From NCBI GenBank assembly GCA_019056595.1, contig CP036163.1, positions 1,736,001 to 1,800,000 of the forward strand: a DNA stretch of 64,000 bases. The letters run 5' to 3'. The stretch is from Pectobacterium atrosepticum. GTDB taxonomy: Bacteria > Pseudomonadota > Gammaproteobacteria > Enterobacterales > Enterobacteriaceae. The translations under genes and the position numbers were made by a program. The notes beneath the pieces are model-generated. The model ran no database searches. It was not told the DNA's origin and saw only the letters and a list, made by a program, of their open reading frames with translations. Below are positions 1 through 9,302 of this stretch, piece by piece (position 1 is the stretch's first letter; each line of letters begins with the position of its first letter).

Positions 1-800
1 CGCTACCTCCGCTAAATATGACGCTGGCCCGCTATTTGGTATTGCAAGCAGTGAAAGGCGGTAAGATTCGGGAATACAGCGCTCTTCGTCCGCTGGATAT
101 TCCCGCACTTAGCCGTTTGCTGGTCCAGGTATCCAACCTGATTCTCGACTGCCCTGAAATTTCCCGGCTAGATATCCACCCTCTGCTGGCATCCGGGGAT
201 ACCTTTACGCTGCTGGATGTCACGCTGCATCTGACACCGTTCAGTGGCGATCCGCAGTCAAGGCTGGCAATACGCCCCTATCCACATGAACTGGAAGAAA
301 CGGTCATCCTCAAAAATAGCGATACTTGCCTGTTCCGGCCCATTTTGCCGGAAGATGAACCGCTGCTCAGTTCGTTCATCGCAAGAGTGACGAAAGAAGA
401 TCTGTATTACCGTTATTTCAGCGAAATTAATGAATTTACTCACGAAGACTTAGCCAATATGACACAAATTGACTACGATCGTGAGATGGCATTCGTTGCC
501 GTGCGACAGCTTGGGGAAGAGACGGAGATTATTGGTGTGACGCGCGCAATTTCCGATCCTGATAATACAGATGCGGAATTTGCCGTGCTGGTGCGATCCG
601 ATCTGAAAGGACTCGGCCTTGGCAGACGATTGTTGGAAAAGTTGATTGATTACGCCCGGACGCATGGTCTTTCCCGCTTGACTGGCATCACCATGCCGCA
701 TAATCAAGGCATGATACAGCTGTCCAAAAAGCTTGGTTTTCACATCGACGTACAATTAGAAGAGGGTATTGTGACGTTGGAATTGCCACTGAAAGACTGA
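1..800 (+). CDS. pat: Protein lysine acetyltransferase Pat (YfiQ/PatZ), C-terminal part
   Basis: This is the 3' end of a gene that begins before the window; the reading frame is open from base 3 to the stop at 798-800. The visible ~266 residues start in the ATP-grasp/CoA-ligase-like region and end in a GNAT acetyltransferase domain. The GNAT acetyl-CoA loop is visible as SDLKGLGLGRRLLEKLI near the C-terminus. The sequence follows E. coli YfiQ closely (FRPILPEDEP, DLYYRYFSEINEFTHEDL). In this family the enzyme transfers acetyl groups from acetyl-CoA to protein lysines, for example acetyl-CoA synthetase. The order pat-pssA-yfiM-kgtP is the same as in E. coli. The N-terminal CoA-binding domain cannot be checked here. 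Confidence 0.93.
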   Translation, partial: LPPLNMTLARYLVLQAVKGGKIREYSALRPLDIPALSRLLVQVSNLILDCPEISRLDIHPLLASGDTFTLLDVTLHLTPFSGDPQSRLAIRPYPHELEETVILKNSDTCLFRPILPEDEPLLSSFIARVTKEDLYYRYFSEINEFTHEDLANMTQIDYDREMAFVAVRQLGEETEIIGVTRAISDPDNTDAEFAVLVRSDLKGLGLGRRLLEKLIDYARTHGLSRLTGITMPHNQGMIQLSKKLGFHIDVQLEEGIVTLELPLKD

Positions 801-977
801 TCGCGGGGCGTGATATGGCTCTTGCAACGGCAAAACAGGCTCACAACGGCCGGAAAGTAATGGTACTATCGCCCATTCGGCTACTCCTTAACTTTTGATA
901 ATGACCAGAAGGTCATATACCCTAGTGCAGCTTTAAGTATGGGGGGTATAAACTGATGAGAGAAGAAACGCACTGTG

Positions 978-2333
978 ATGCTGTCAAATTTTAAACGCAA
1001 TAAATACCAACAGCACCTTGCACAACTGCCCAGAATTTCTCAGAACGCAGATGATGTTCAGACGTTGCATTCGCCGGAGCTTTTCCGCACGACGCTGACT
1101 AACGCCATTCTACGTGCTAAAAAGCGCGTCTATATTGTGGCCTTATATCTTGAGCGTGATGATGGCGGCATCGGTATTCTATCCGCAATTTATGAAGCCA
1201 AACGGCAGTGCCCTGAACTGGATGTCCGTGTTTTGGTAGACTGGCATCGTGCTCAGCGTGGCAGGATCGGCACAGCGGCAGAAAATACCAATGCCGATTG
1301 GTATTGCGATATGGCGAAAAAGCATCCAGATACGCATTTCCCTATCTATGGTATCCCAGTCAACACACGTGAAGCGTTGGGTGTCCTGCACCTAAAAGGG
1401 TTCATTGTCGATGACACCGTCATCTACAGTGGAGCCAGCCTGAATGATGTTTATCTGCATCAGCATCAGAAATACCGTTATGATCGCTATCAGCTGATTC
1501 ATAACCCTGTATTGGCTGATACGATGGTGCAATATATCCAGACAATGCTGTCCGCACCAGCAGTGCAGCGATTGGATCATACCGATCGCCCGAAGAGCCT
1601 GGAAATCAAAAATGATATCAAGCAATTCCGTCAAACCTTACGTACCGCCAGTTATCAGGCACCGGAATGCAGCGCAAATGCAAACGAATTAACCGTCACG
1701 CCGCTCGTTGGGTTAGGAAAACAAAGCCCGCTGAATAAGACCATACATCACCTGATGTATTGCGCCGATGAGCATTTAGTCATCTGTACTCCCTATTTCA
1801 ACATGCCCGCGCTGCTGGTCAGAAATATCATTCGGCTATTGCGGGACGGCAAAAAAGTAGAAATTATTATTGGCGATAAGACCGCTAACGATTTTTATAT
1901 TCCAGAAGACCAGCCTTTCAAAATCATCGGCGCATTACCGTATCTCTACGAGATCAACCTGCGCCGTTTCCTCAGTCGTCTGGAGCGCTACATTGAAAAC
2001 CAACAGCTTGTTGTACGGCTATGGAAAGACGGCGACAACAGTTTCCATCTGAAAGGCATGTGGGTGGATGGCAAGTGGCAGTTGCTGACGGGTAACAACC
2101 TTAACCCACGCGCATGGCGTCTAGATCTGGAAAACGCTATCCTGATTCACGATCCTCAGCAGGTTCTATTGCAGCAACGTCTGGATGAATTGGATACGAT
2201 CAGGACGCACACCCACGTCGTAAAAAGCTACACGGAACTGGAGAGCATCGCGCAATATCCAGTGAAAGTCCGCAAGTTGATACGACGTCTACGCCGTATT
2301 CGTATAGACCGGCTAATCAGTCGTATTCTCTAA
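978..2333 (+). CDS. pssA: CDP-diacylglycerol--serine O-phosphatidyltransferase
   Basis: PssA makes phosphatidylserine from CDP-diacylglycerol and serine, the first step toward phosphatidylethanolamine, and acts at the inner membrane surface. The 451-residue product has the family length. Two HKD phospholipase-D-type motifs are visible: HLKGFIVDD followed by the SGASLND segment, and HLKGMWVDG followed by GNNLNPRAW. The basic C-terminus (VRKLIRRLRRIRIDRL) fits peripheral membrane binding. The ATG at 978 gives MLSNFKRNK, as in E. coli; the GTG three bases upstream is in frame but less likely. A strong terminator follows at once. Confidence 0.97.
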   Translation: MLSNFKRNKYQQHLAQLPRISQNADDVQTLHSPELFRTTLTNAILRAKKRVYIVALYLERDDGGIGILSAIYEAKRQCPELDVRVLVDWHRAQRGRIGTAAENTNADWYCDMAKKHPDTHFPIYGIPVNTREALGVLHLKGFIVDDTVIYSGASLNDVYLHQHQKYRYDRYQLIHNPVLADTMVQYIQTMLSAPAVQRLDHTDRPKSLEIKNDIKQFRQTLRTASYQAPECSANANELTVTPLVGLGKQSPLNKTIHHLMYCADEHLVICTPYFNMPALLVRNIIRLLRDGKKVEIIIGDKTANDFYIPEDQPFKIIGALPYLYEINLRRFLSRLERYIENQQLVVRLWKDGDNSFHLKGMWVDGKWQLLTGNNLNPRAWRLDLENAILIHDPQQVLLQQRLDELDTIRTHTHVVKSYTELESIAQYPVKVRKLIRRLRRIRIDRLISRIL

Positions 2334-2351
2334 AACCCACGCTATACTTTG

Positions 2352-2380
2352 AAAAACCTCGGCTTCCGAGGTTTTTTATT
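2352..2380 (+). terminator. Rho-independent terminator of pssA
   Basis: An 11-bp inverted repeat (arms 2352-2362 and 2366-2376, loop CTT) with a GC-rich core CCTCGG/CCGAGG runs into a T tract. It lies 19 bp after the pssA stop and just before yfiM. Confidence 0.85.
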
Positions 2381-2395
2381 ATCATGGGGAAAGCT

Positions 2396-2719
2396 ATGCG
2401 CTTACTGTGTGTTGCGGCAATGATTTGCTGTTCTGGATGTAGCCATATCGCACAAGATCGCTGGACAGGACAAGATAAAGCCCAACATTTCCTCGCCTCA
2501 GCCGCCATCAGTGCCGCCTGGTATGAATATGGCACTCACCAGCGCTGGAGTTCAGATCGTAGCGGAGGATTCGGTATTATGCTGGCAATCAGCGTAGGCA
2601 TGGCAAAAGAGCTTTATGATAGTCGGGAAGGCGGAACAGGGTGGAGCTGGCAAGATCTTGTTTGGGATGTAGCCGGTGCAACCACCGGCTATGCGTTATG
2701 GCAATTATCTGAAAACTAA
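2396..2719 (+). CDS. yfiM: YfiM family lipoprotein
   Basis: This is a small, probably outer-membrane, lipoprotein of unknown function. A short signal peptide ([15 protein letters not shown]) ends in a lipobox-like CSGC, so the mature protein would start at Cys15. The body keeps the YfiM landmarks [24 protein letters not shown] and [13 protein letters not shown]. The ATG at 2396 has GGGGA five bases upstream and gives 107 residues, the E. coli length; an in-frame ATG at 2384 would add four residues. Its stop codon overlaps the stop of convergent kgtP by 3 bp. Confidence 0.88.
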   Translation: MRLLCVAAMICCSGCSHIAQDRWTGQDKAQHFLASAAISAAWYEYGTHQRWSSDRSGGFGIMLAISVGMAKELYDSREGGTGWSWQDLVWDVAGATTGYALWQLSEN

Positions 2720-3996
2720 AGTTTCATCCCTTTGCCTCTACGATGCAGCGTTAACGACACAATAAATGCAATGGCTCCCATCGCAGATACGTACCAGAAG
2801 AAAGCCGTTTCCATACCAAAAGATTTCAGCGAAAGCGCAACATATTCAGCAGATCCACCAAACAACGCATTAGCCACCGCATAAGATAAACCTACACCTA
2901 ACGCACGGACTTCAGGCGGGAACATCTCTGCTTTTAAAATACCGCTGATAGATGTGTAGAAGCTAACGATAACCAGAGAAAGCATCACCAACGAGAAAGC
3001 AAGCACAGGACTCGTTACACTCTGTAGAACCGTTAAAATGGGAACCGTCAGTAGTGCCGCAAATCCGCCGAAACAGAGCATTGAACTGCGGCGACCAATC
3101 TTATCCGACATTGCACCAAAGAAAGGTTGCAATAACATAAAGATAAACAGTGCGAGGGTCATTAGCCCACTAGCGGTTTTTGCATGCATCCCTGCCGTAT
3201 TCACCAGATACTTTTGCATATAAGTCGTGAACGTATAAAAAGCTAAAGACCCCCCAGCCGTAAAACCCAGTACGGTAATAAAGGCGCGACGATGTTTCCA
3301 CAACCCCACAAGGGAGCCAGCATCTTTATGTCCGCGAGTCGTTTTATCAGATGTTTCATTCAGCGAACGGCGTAAATAAAGCGCCACGATAGCCAGAACA
3401 GCGCCGAGAGCGAAAGGAATACGCCATCCCCACGCACGTAAATCTTCATCACTCAGAATCTGCTGTAATATCACGACAACTAACAGCGCCAGCAATTGAC
3501 CGCCAATCAGCGTGACATATTGGAAAGAAGCATAGAATCCCTTTCTTCCTTCAACGGCAACTTCACTCATATACGTTGCGCTGGTACCGTATTCCCCACC
3601 GACAGAAAGCCCCTGAAATAAACGAGCTAGTAACAGTAAAAAGGGTGCCCAAGTACCAATAGTTTCATATCCCGGTAGACAGGCAATAACCAGAGATCCA
3701 AAGCACATCATGCAAACTGATATTAGCATTGAATTTTTACGACCATGCTTGTCAGCAATGTAACCGAAAAGCCAACCGCCTATCGGTCTCATTAAAAAGC
3801 CTGCTGCAAAAACCCCTGCGGTTTGTATTAATTGAGTGGTGGTATTTCCCGAAGGGAAAAAGATATGAGCAAAATAGATTGAGCAAAAGGAATAAACATA
3901 AAAATCAAACCACTCAACCAAATTACCCGATGAAGCGCCAACTATAGCCCGGATACGCTGACGCGTATCTTTCGCACTTTCCGTTAGATCAGTCAT
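2716..3996 (-). CDS. kgtP: Alpha-ketoglutarate permease, MFS metabolite:H+ symporter
   Basis: KgtP imports 2-oxoglutarate with protons across the inner membrane. The 426-residue protein has about 12 hydrophobic segments and the MFS loop signature between TM2 and TM3 ([12 protein letters not shown]), repeated in degenerate form as SDKIGRRSS. The N-terminus ([20 protein letters not shown]) and [17 protein letters not shown] are near identical to E. coli KgtP. It is convergent with yfiM and lies downstream of the rRNA operon on the same strand, the place kgtP holds beside rrnG in E. coli. Confidence 0.95.
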   Translation of the reverse strand: MTDLTESAKDTRQRIRAIVGASSGNLVEWFDFYVYSFCSIYFAHIFFPSGNTTTQLIQTAGVFAAGFLMRPIGGWLFGYIADKHGRKNSMLISVCMMCFGSLVIACLPGYETIGTWAPFLLLLARLFQGLSVGGEYGTSATYMSEVAVEGRKGFYASFQYVTLIGGQLLALLVVVILQQILSDEDLRAWGWRIPFALGAVLAIVALYLRRSLNETSDKTTRGHKDAGSLVGLWKHRRAFITVLGFTAGGSLAFYTFTTYMQKYLVNTAGMHAKTASGLMTLALFIFMLLQPFFGAMSDKIGRRSSMLCFGGFAALLTVPILTVLQSVTSPVLAFSLVMLSLVIVSFYTSISGILKAEMFPPEVRALGVGLSYAVANALFGGSAEYVALSLKSFGMETAFFWYVSAMGAIAFIVSLTLHRRGKGMKL

Positions 3997-4260
3997 CTTA
4001 TTTTATTCTCCTATTTTTTCGGGCATAGAACGATGCCCATTGTAGTAAAGCAGTACTTACACCCAGAGGCAAAAGGTTCCTGATTGTAATAATTTATTAA
4101 TGCAACAGTGTGATCCAGCGCCTTTAATTATCCTTAATTTGAATATGGACAAATAAAATGGTGGCAAACAATACGTTATTATTAGATGGGTTAATAAGAA
4201 GGTAAGCAGAAGTTTTTATTCGGATAAAAGAAAAGATCTAATAATCTGAAATAGGAATAA

Positions 4261-4293
4261 ACAAAAGGCCATCCTTATCGGATGGCCTTTTGT
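4261..4293 (-). terminator. rRNA operon terminator
   Basis: A perfect 14-bp inverted repeat (arms 4261-4274 and 4280-4293, loop TTATC) contains GGCCATCC/GGATGGCC and lies 8 bp after the distal 5S gene. It has the usual form of an enterobacterial rrn terminator. The remaining sequence from here to kgtP (3997-4260) is AT-rich, with no gene seen. Confidence 0.9.
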
Positions 4294-4301
4294 TTTAATT
4301 G

Positions 4302-4421
4302 AAACCTGGCAGTTCCCTACTCTCACATGTGGAGACCCCACACTACCATCGGCGCTACGGCGTTTCACTTCTGAGTTCGGCATGGGGTCAGGTGGGACCA
4401 CCGCGCTATCGCCGCCAGGTA
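4302..4421 (-). rRNA. rrfF: 5S rRNA, distal copy (rrfF-like)
   Basis: The 120-nt minus-strand sequence matches enterobacterial 5S along its length, including the central GACCCCATGCCGAACTC block and pairing 5' and 3' ends (CCTGGCGGC with GCCAGG). It differs from the proximal 5S copy at the termini and in the arm before the 3' end (CCACATGTG rather than CCCCATGTG). A second 5S gene after tRNA-Thr is the arrangement of E. coli rrnD. Confidence 0.95.
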
Positions 4422-4455
4422 AATTCTTTTTAAGCCGAACATTAACCCAAATCAC

Positions 4456-4531
4456 TGGTGCTGATACCCAGAGTCGAACTGGGGACCTCACCCTTACCAA
4501 GGGTGCGCTCTACCAACTGAGCCATATCAGC
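4456..4531 (-). tRNA. thrV: tRNA-Thr (anticodon GGU)
   Basis: This is a 76-nt tRNA with encoded CCA. The acceptor stem GCTGATA pairs with TATCAGC. The D-loop holds CAGTTGGTAGAG, the anticodon loop reads CTTGGTAA (GGU), and the T-loop carries GTTCGACTC. It sits between two 5S genes, as thrV does in E. coli rrnD, and must be processed from the rRNA transcript. Confidence 0.96.
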
Positions 4532-4547
4532 GCACCTGTATAAATTG

Positions 4548-4667
4548 ATGCCTGGCAGTTCCCTACTCTCACATGGGGAGACCCCACACTACCATCGGCG
4601 CTACGGCGTTTCACTTCTGAGTTCGGCATGGGGTCAGGTGGGACCACCGCGCTATCGCCGCCAGGCA
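4548..4667 (-). rRNA. rrfD: 5S rRNA, proximal copy (rrfD-like)
   Basis: The 120-nt minus-strand sequence starts TGCCTGGCGGC and ends TGCCAGGCAT, the canonical mature 5S ends. It lies 126 bp after the 23S 3' end, the expected place for the first 5S of an rrn operon. Confidence 0.96.
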
Positions 4668-4793
4668 AATTCTGTTTCATTCCAACCGTTACTTATCATG
4701 ACTTTTTGTCATCTCCGTAACCATCAGAACCAATCTTCGAACAAGCTGAATATCGTTTTATATGAGTCACCCACAAAACACCTTCGGTGTTGT

Positions 4794-5050
4794 AAGGTTA
4801 AGCCTCTCGGGTCATTAGTACTGGTTAGCTCAACGTATCGCTACGCTTACACACCCAGCCTATCTACGTCGTAGTCTTCAACGGCCCTTCAGGGCATCTA
4901 GTGCCCAGGGAAGACTCATCTCGAGGCAAGTTTCCCGCTTAGATGCTTTCAGCGGTTATCTCTTCCGCACTTAGCTACCGGGCAATGCAATTGGCATCAC
5001 AACCCGAACACCAGTGGTGCGTTCACTCCGGTCCTCTCGTACTAGGAGCA
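4794..5050 (-). rRNA. 23S rRNA, 3'-terminal fragment
   Basis: About 257 nt on the minus strand correspond to the last part of 23S. They begin at TGCTCCTAGTACGAGAGGA, which is the sarcin-ricin loop near E. coli position 2650, and end at GGCTTAACCTT. The sequence is continuous with the mature 3' end but is joined upstream to a 23S segment that should lie almost 1 kb away. It is therefore not part of a complete 23S gene as presented. Confidence 0.9.
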
Positions 5051-5326
5051 GACCACCTGTGTCGGTTTGGGGTACGATTTGATGTTACCTGGAGCTTAGA
5101 GGCTTTTCCTGGAAGCGTAGCATTGGTTACTTCATCACCGTAGTGACTCGTCATCACGCCTCAGTGTTAATAATGACCCGGATTTACCTAAGTCATCCAC
5201 CTTCACGCTTAAACCGGGACAACCGTCGCCCGGATAACCTAGCTTTCTCCGTCCCCCCTTCGCAGTAACACCGAGTACAGGAATATTAACCTGTTTCCCA
5301 TCGACTACGCTTTTCAGCCTCGCCTT
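5051..5326 (-). rRNA. 23S rRNA, internal fragment
   Basis: About 276 nt match the middle of 23S, roughly E. coli 1350-1700. The fragment runs from AAGGCGAGGCTGAAAAGCG to ACCGACACAGGTGGTC. Both ends are abnormal joins: the 5' side abuts 16S after AACGTCTT, and the 3' side jumps to the sarcin-ricin region. Each join shows only 1-2 bp of shared sequence. Confidence 0.88.
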
Positions 5327-5514
5327 AAGACGTTATGCGGTATTAGCTACCGTTTCCAGTAGTTATCCCCCTCCATCAGGCAGTTTCCCAGACATTACTC
5401 ACCCGTCCGCCGCTCGTCACCCAAAGAGCAAGCTCTTCTGTGCTACCGCTCGACTTGCATGTGTTAGGCCTGCCGCCAGCGTTCAATCTGAGCCATGATC
5501 AAACTCTTCAATTT
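5327..5514 (-). rRNA. 16S rRNA, 5'-terminal fragment
   Basis: The first ~188 nt of 16S are present, from AAATTGAAGAGTTTGATC to ACCGCATAACGTCTT. Then the sequence switches to 23S. The V1 helix (GTAGCACAGAAGAGCTTGC) is of the Pectobacterium type. The rest of 16S, the spacer with its tRNAs and the first half of 23S are absent. Confidence 0.92.
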
Positions 5515-5666
5515 AAGATTTGTTTGATTTGCTGAACTCGTCAGCGATGCTCAAAGAATTAGTAACTGTTCATTCATAATGAATTTTACTGTTGTTCACT
5601 CTTCAAGACTTTTTATATCGTTTAAGATACGGTCTTGTGAGTGCCCACACAGATTGTCTGATTATA

Positions 5667-5679
5667 TTGTTAAAGAGCA
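5667..5679 (-). promoter_or_regulatory. rRNA leader boxA antitermination site
   Basis: The minus strand reads TGCTCTTTAACAA, the enterobacterial boxA bound by NusB-S10. It sits in the leader between P2 and mature 16S. The leader (5515-5709) otherwise holds no gene. Confidence 0.9.
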
Positions 5680-5709
5680 GTGCCACGTCTTCCGTGGCGC
5701 GGGCCGCAT

Positions 5710-5737
5710 ATATTATGCTTTTCCGCTGTGAAGTCAA
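5710..5737 (-). promoter_or_regulatory. rRNA promoter P2
   Basis: On the minus strand a -35 TTGACT (5732-5737) is followed after 16 bp by a -10 TAATAT (5710-5715). The position upstream of boxA matches rrn P2. Confidence 0.8.
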
Positions 5738-5816
5738 GTCATTACTGACTGCCTTCGTTGAATCTTTTCTGTCACACCAACTTCGTAAGTCGCTGTTGCC
5801 GTGTCAGTGGATGCGC

Positions 5817-5870
5817 ATTATAGGGAGCCAATTCAGAAGCGCAAGCAAATCTAGTAAAGTTTTTTCTGTT
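5817..5870 (-). promoter_or_regulatory. rRNA promoter P1 with UP-like element
   Basis: On the minus strand a -35 TTGCGC (5839-5844) and a -10 TATAAT (5817-5822) are 16 bp apart. A GC-rich discriminator (GCGC) follows, typical of growth-rate and ppGpp-controlled rrn P1. The bases just upstream (5845-5870) are A/T-rich, like an UP element. It begins about 50 bp after the gmhB stop. Confidence 0.88.
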
Positions 5871-5896
5871 TGCGCATCTTTCATTCGTTCCGCCTG

Positions 5897-6460
5897 TTAA
5901 CTGCGCGTTTTTATCCATTTTGGCAGATCTGCGAGGCTTCCAAGTACACCATCAGCCAGTGCTTCACCTTGCTCGGTAACCGGTTTACCGGTACGGACCA
6001 GCAGTTTATACCCCACACCAGCACCAATTGCAGCCTGCATATCCTCTAACTTATCACCCACCATATAAGAAGCCGCCATATCAATGTGCAGTTCGCGCTG
6101 TGCGGAGAGCAACATGCCAGGCTCAGGCTTACGGCAATCACAAGTCTGACGGTATTCATTTTCGCCAGCTTCAGGATGATGCGGACAAAAGTAGATGCCA
6201 TCCAGATCGACACTACGGTCTGCCAGCGACCAGTCCATCCATTCCGTCAGTTGCATAAACTGATCTTCTGTAAATTTACCGCGGGCGATACCGGACTGGT
6301 TAGTCACAACAACCAGCGCAAACCCCATGTCCTTCAACTCTCGCATGGCATCGATGACACCATCAATAAATTGAAAATGGTCAATCTCATGAACATAACC
6401 GTGATCAACATTGATCGTGCCGTCACGATCAAGAAAAATTGCTGGAATGCTTTGTGCCAC
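5897..6460 (-). CDS. gmhB: D-glycero-beta-D-manno-heptose 1,7-bisphosphate 7-phosphatase
   Basis: GmhB removes the C7 phosphate in ADP-heptose synthesis for the LPS inner core and acts in the cytoplasm. The 187-residue HAD-superfamily protein has motif I DRDGTIN near residue 11, motif II VVTNQSG, and the zinc-site cysteine/histidine cluster CPHHPE followed by CDCRKP. Motif IV is MVGDKLEDM. In E. coli gmhB also stands just upstream of an rRNA operon (rrnH) and divergent from metNIQ, the layout seen here. Confidence 0.96.
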   Translation of the reverse strand: MAQSIPAIFLDRDGTINVDHGYVHEIDHFQFIDGVIDAMRELKDMGFALVVVTNQSGIARGKFTEDQFMQLTEWMDWSLADRSVDLDGIYFCPHHPEAGENEYRQTCDCRKPEPGMLLSAQRELHIDMAASYMVGDKLEDMQAAIGAGVGYKLLVRTGKPVTEQGEALADGVLGSLADLPKWIKTRS

Positions 6461-6546
6461 TGACTTTGCTCCTTAATGGCGTAAATTACGCGGCAGTATC
6501 GCATGTTTTCCCCTATAGAGAGAATGCAGGGCAGTGACAATCCCGA

Positions 6547-6585
6547 TTGACTTAGCCGTCTAGACGCCCTAACATCCATTTCATC
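6547..6585 (+). promoter_or_regulatory. metN promoter with overlapping met boxes (MetJ operator)
   Basis: A -35 TTGACT (6547-6552) and a -10 TAACAT (6570-6575) are separated by 17 bp. The interval is tiled by consecutive 8-bp units similar to the met box AGACGTCT: AGCCGTCT (6554-6561, 7/8), AGACGCCC (6562-6569, 6/8) and weaker units TAACATCC and ATTTCATC. Overlap of -35 to -10 by two good boxes predicts repression of metNIQ by MetJ with S-adenosylmethionine. Confidence 0.85.
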
Positions 6586-6640
6586 TTCTGTTAATTCAGA
6601 AACTGATTTATCCAGCCATAGGCACTTACGATAAAAACAT

Positions 6641-7672
6641 ATGATTGAACTTTCTAATATTACTAAGGTTTTTCAGCAGAACGGGCGGAGCATTACCGCA
6701 CTTGCTGATGTCAGCCTTCATGTCCCCACAGGGCAAATCTATGGTGTTATCGGCGCATCGGGCGCAGGTAAAAGTACACTGATCCGCTGCGTCAATTTAT
6801 TGGAACGACCAACAGAAGGGAAAGTCCTGGTTGATGGACAAGAATTGACTCAGCTGTCAGATAGCCAGTTGACGCGCGCACGTCGGCAAATCGGCATGAT
6901 TTTCCAACATTTCAACCTACTCTCTTCACGCACCGTTTTTGGCAACATTTCGCTTCCGCTGGAATTGGATAACACGCCGAAAGCTGACATTACCAAGCGA
7001 GTAAACGAATTATTGGAGCTGGTTGGACTGGCAGATAAGCACGATGTCTACCCAGCCAACTTGTCCGGCGGACAAAAACAGCGTGTCGCCATTGCCCGCG
7101 CATTGGCGAGCAATCCTAAAGTTCTGCTGTGTGATGAAGCAACCAGCGCGTTGGATCCCGCAACGACTCGCTCGATTCTTGAATTACTGAAAGACATTAA
7201 TCGTCGTCTGGGCCTAACCATTCTTCTTATTACACATGAAATGGACGTGGTGAAACGCATTTGCGATCAGGTTGCAGTTATCAGTGACGGACGACTCATC
7301 GAGAAAGACACGGTAAGCGAAGTCTTCTCGCATCCGAAAACGCCGCTGGCACAGAAATTCATTCAATCAACGTTACACCTGGATATTCCAGACGATTACC
7401 TCACTCGTCTGTCCCCTGACTATCACCCAGATACCACGCCGTTATTACGGATGGAATTTACGGGTAAATCGGTGGATGCACCGCTGCTGTCAGAGGTTGC
7501 TCGACGCTTTAACGTCAACAACAACATTATTAGCGCCCAGATGGATTATGCCGGTGGCGTCAAATTCGGCATCATGCTGGCAGAAATGCATGGCAACAAT
7601 GCGGATATCAAAGACGCAATCCAATTCCTGCAGGAAAGTCACGTTACTATTGAGGTCCTGGGTTATGTCTGA
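6641..7672 (+). CDS. metN: Methionine ABC transporter ATP-binding protein
   Basis: MetN hydrolyses ATP to power methionine import with MetI and MetQ. The 343-residue protein has Walker [10 protein letters not shown] near residue 38, the signature LSGGQKQR, and Walker [15 protein letters not shown]-terminal NIL (ACT-like) domain from about residue 265 is the regulatory domain known to bind methionine for trans-inhibition. The metI start overlaps the metN stop by 8 bp, so translation is probably coupled. Confidence 0.97.
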   Translation: MIELSNITKVFQQNGRSITALADVSLHVPTGQIYGVIGASGAGKSTLIRCVNLLERPTEGKVLVDGQELTQLSDSQLTRARRQIGMIFQHFNLLSSRTVFGNISLPLELDNTPKADITKRVNELLELVGLADKHDVYPANLSGGQKQRVAIARALASNPKVLLCDEATSALDPATTRSILELLKDINRRLGLTILLITHEMDVVKRICDQVAVISDGRLIEKDTVSEVFSHPKTPLAQKFIQSTLHLDIPDDYLTRLSPDYHPDTTPLLRMEFTGKSVDAPLLSEVARRFNVNNNIISAQMDYAGGVKFGIMLAEMHGNNADIKDAIQFLQESHVTIEVLGYV

Positions 7673-8318
7673 AGCAATGATGTGGTTAATGGCTAAGGGA
7701 GTATGGGAAACCGTCGCGATGACGTTTGTTTCTGGTTTCTTTGGCTTTGTGCTTGGCTTACCCGTGGGCGTTTTATTGTATACCACGCGTCCGGGCCAAA
7801 TTATCGCCAATCCAAAAATCTACAGGACCGTTTCTGCACTGGTAAACATTTTCCGCTCGATTCCGTTCATTATTTTGCTGGTATGGATGATTCCTTTTAC
7901 CCGCATCATTGTCGGAACCTCTATTGGCCTGCAAGCGGCAATCGTTCCTCTTACCGTAGGTGCGGCACCGTTTATTGCCCGTATGGTGGAAAATGCACTG
8001 CTTGAAATTCCGACTGGCCTGATCGAAGCCGCCCGCGCGATGGGTGCGACTCCGATGCAGATCGTCAAAAAGATATTATTGCCAGAAGCGTTACCGGGGC
8101 TAATTAATGCCGCAACCATCACGTTAATTACGCTCGTAGGCTATTCTGCTATGGGTGGTGCCGTGGGCGCAGGCGGCTTAGGTCAAATTGGTTATCAGTA
8201 TGGTTATATTGGTTATAACGCGACGGTCATGAATACGGTATTAATATTACTGGTTGTTTTGGTTTATCTGATTCAATTCTGCGGCGACAGGGCAGTAAAA
8301 GCTGTCACACATAAGTAA
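7665..8318 (+). CDS. metI: Methionine ABC transporter permease
   Basis: This is the inner-membrane channel of the methionine importer. The ATG at 7665 overlaps the end of metN and gives [16 protein letters not shown] and 217 residues, the E. coli length. The frame is open further upstream inside metN, but those codons are not part of the gene. Five hydrophobic segments are visible. The EAA loop that docks on MetN reads [20 protein letters not shown]. Confidence 0.97.
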   Translation: MSEAMMWLMAKGVWETVAMTFVSGFFGFVLGLPVGVLLYTTRPGQIIANPKIYRTVSALVNIFRSIPFIILLVWMIPFTRIIVGTSIGLQAAIVPLTVGAAPFIARMVENALLEIPTGLIEAARAMGATPMQIVKKILLPEALPGLINAATITLITLVGYSAMGGAVGAGGLGQIGYQYGYIGYNATVMNTVLILLVVLVYLIQFCGDRAVKAVTHK

Positions 8319-8379
8319 TCATCACAATACGCATTTGCCTAAAGGCATCTGCCAAGAATAGCTAATTAGGGGTACGGAT

Positions 8380-9195
8380 ATGGCGATTAAACTGAAATCT
8401 ATTGCGACCATTGGCGCACTTATTGGTGCTCTGGCGCTAGCGGGATGTGGTCAGGAAGAGAAGAATCCTAATCATATTAAAGTCGGCGTCATTGTTGGCG
8501 CAGAACAACAGGTTGCGGAAATCGCACAGAAAGTGGCAAAAGACAAATACGGTCTGGACGTTGAATTAGTCACATTTAACGACTACGTGTTGCCAAATGA
8601 AGCCCTGAGCAAAGGTGACATCGATCTGAATGCCTTCCAGCACAAACCTTATCTGGATCAACAGATCAAAGATCGTGGTTATAAACTGGTTTCTGTCGGC
8701 AACAGCTTTGTCTACCCGATTGCGGGTTACTCCAAAAAAATCAAATCGCTGAATGAGCTGCAAGATGGTGCTCAAGTCGCCATTCCAAATGACCCAACTA
8801 ACCTAGGCCGTACGCTGCTGCTGTTGCAGAAAGTCGGTTTGATTAAACTGAAAGACAACGTTGGCCTGCTGCCAACCGTACTGGATGTGACCGAAAACCC
8901 GAAAAATATCAAACTGGTTGAACTGGAAGCGCCACAGTTGCCACGTTCTTTAGATGACGCGCAAATTGCGCTGGCTGTAATCAACACCACTTACGCTAGC
9001 CAGATTAACTTGACGCCAACCAAAGATGGCCTGTTCGTTGAAGAGAAAGATTCTCCGTATGTAAACCTGCTGGTTTCACGCGAAGACAACAAAGACGCTG
9101 AAAACGTGAAGAAATTCGTTCAGGCCTACCAGTCTGATGAAGTGAACGACGCAGCAAATAAAATCTTTAACGGCGGCGCGGTGAAAGGCTGGTAA
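8380..9195 (+). CDS. metQ: Methionine-binding lipoprotein
   Basis: MetQ captures methionine in the periplasm and delivers it to MetNI. The signal peptide ends in the lipobox LAGC with Cys23. The mature NLPA-family domain (HIKVGVIVGAEQQVAEIAQ to NGGAVKGW) matches E. coli MetQ nearly throughout. It is the third gene of metNIQ, 61 bp after metI, and a terminator follows. Confidence 0.97.
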   Translation: MAIKLKSIATIGALIGALALAGCGQEEKNPNHIKVGVIVGAEQQVAEIAQKVAKDKYGLDVELVTFNDYVLPNEALSKGDIDLNAFQHKPYLDQQIKDRGYKLVSVGNSFVYPIAGYSKKIKSLNELQDGAQVAIPNDPTNLGRTLLLLQKVGLIKLKDNVGLLPTVLDVTENPKNIKLVELEAPQLPRSLDDAQIALAVINTTYASQINLTPTKDGLFVEEKDSPYVNLLVSREDNKDAENVKKFVQAYQSDEVNDAANKIFNGGAVKGW

Positions 9196-9219
9196 TCCTG
9201 CCCTAACGCATTTATCTGC

Positions 9220-9248
9220 AAGACGGGCTAATGCCCGTCTTGTTATTT
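9220..9248 (+). terminator. Terminator of metNIQ
   Basis: A 9-bp perfect stem AAGACGGGC/GCCCGTCTT (9220-9228 and 9233-9241, loop TAAT) is followed by GTTATTT. Confidence 0.82.
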
Positions 9249-9302
9249 GTGCAATTGCTTGCTTCAATACTCGCTCTTTGAGAAAAAGCAGAGGAATCCT
9301 TA

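Noticed and set aside
4216-5900. Several reading frames of 60-110 codons across the 5S, 23S, 16S and leader sequence.
   Set aside because: They are antisense or sense translations of rRNA and tRNA and of the rrn leader, with no protein-family features.
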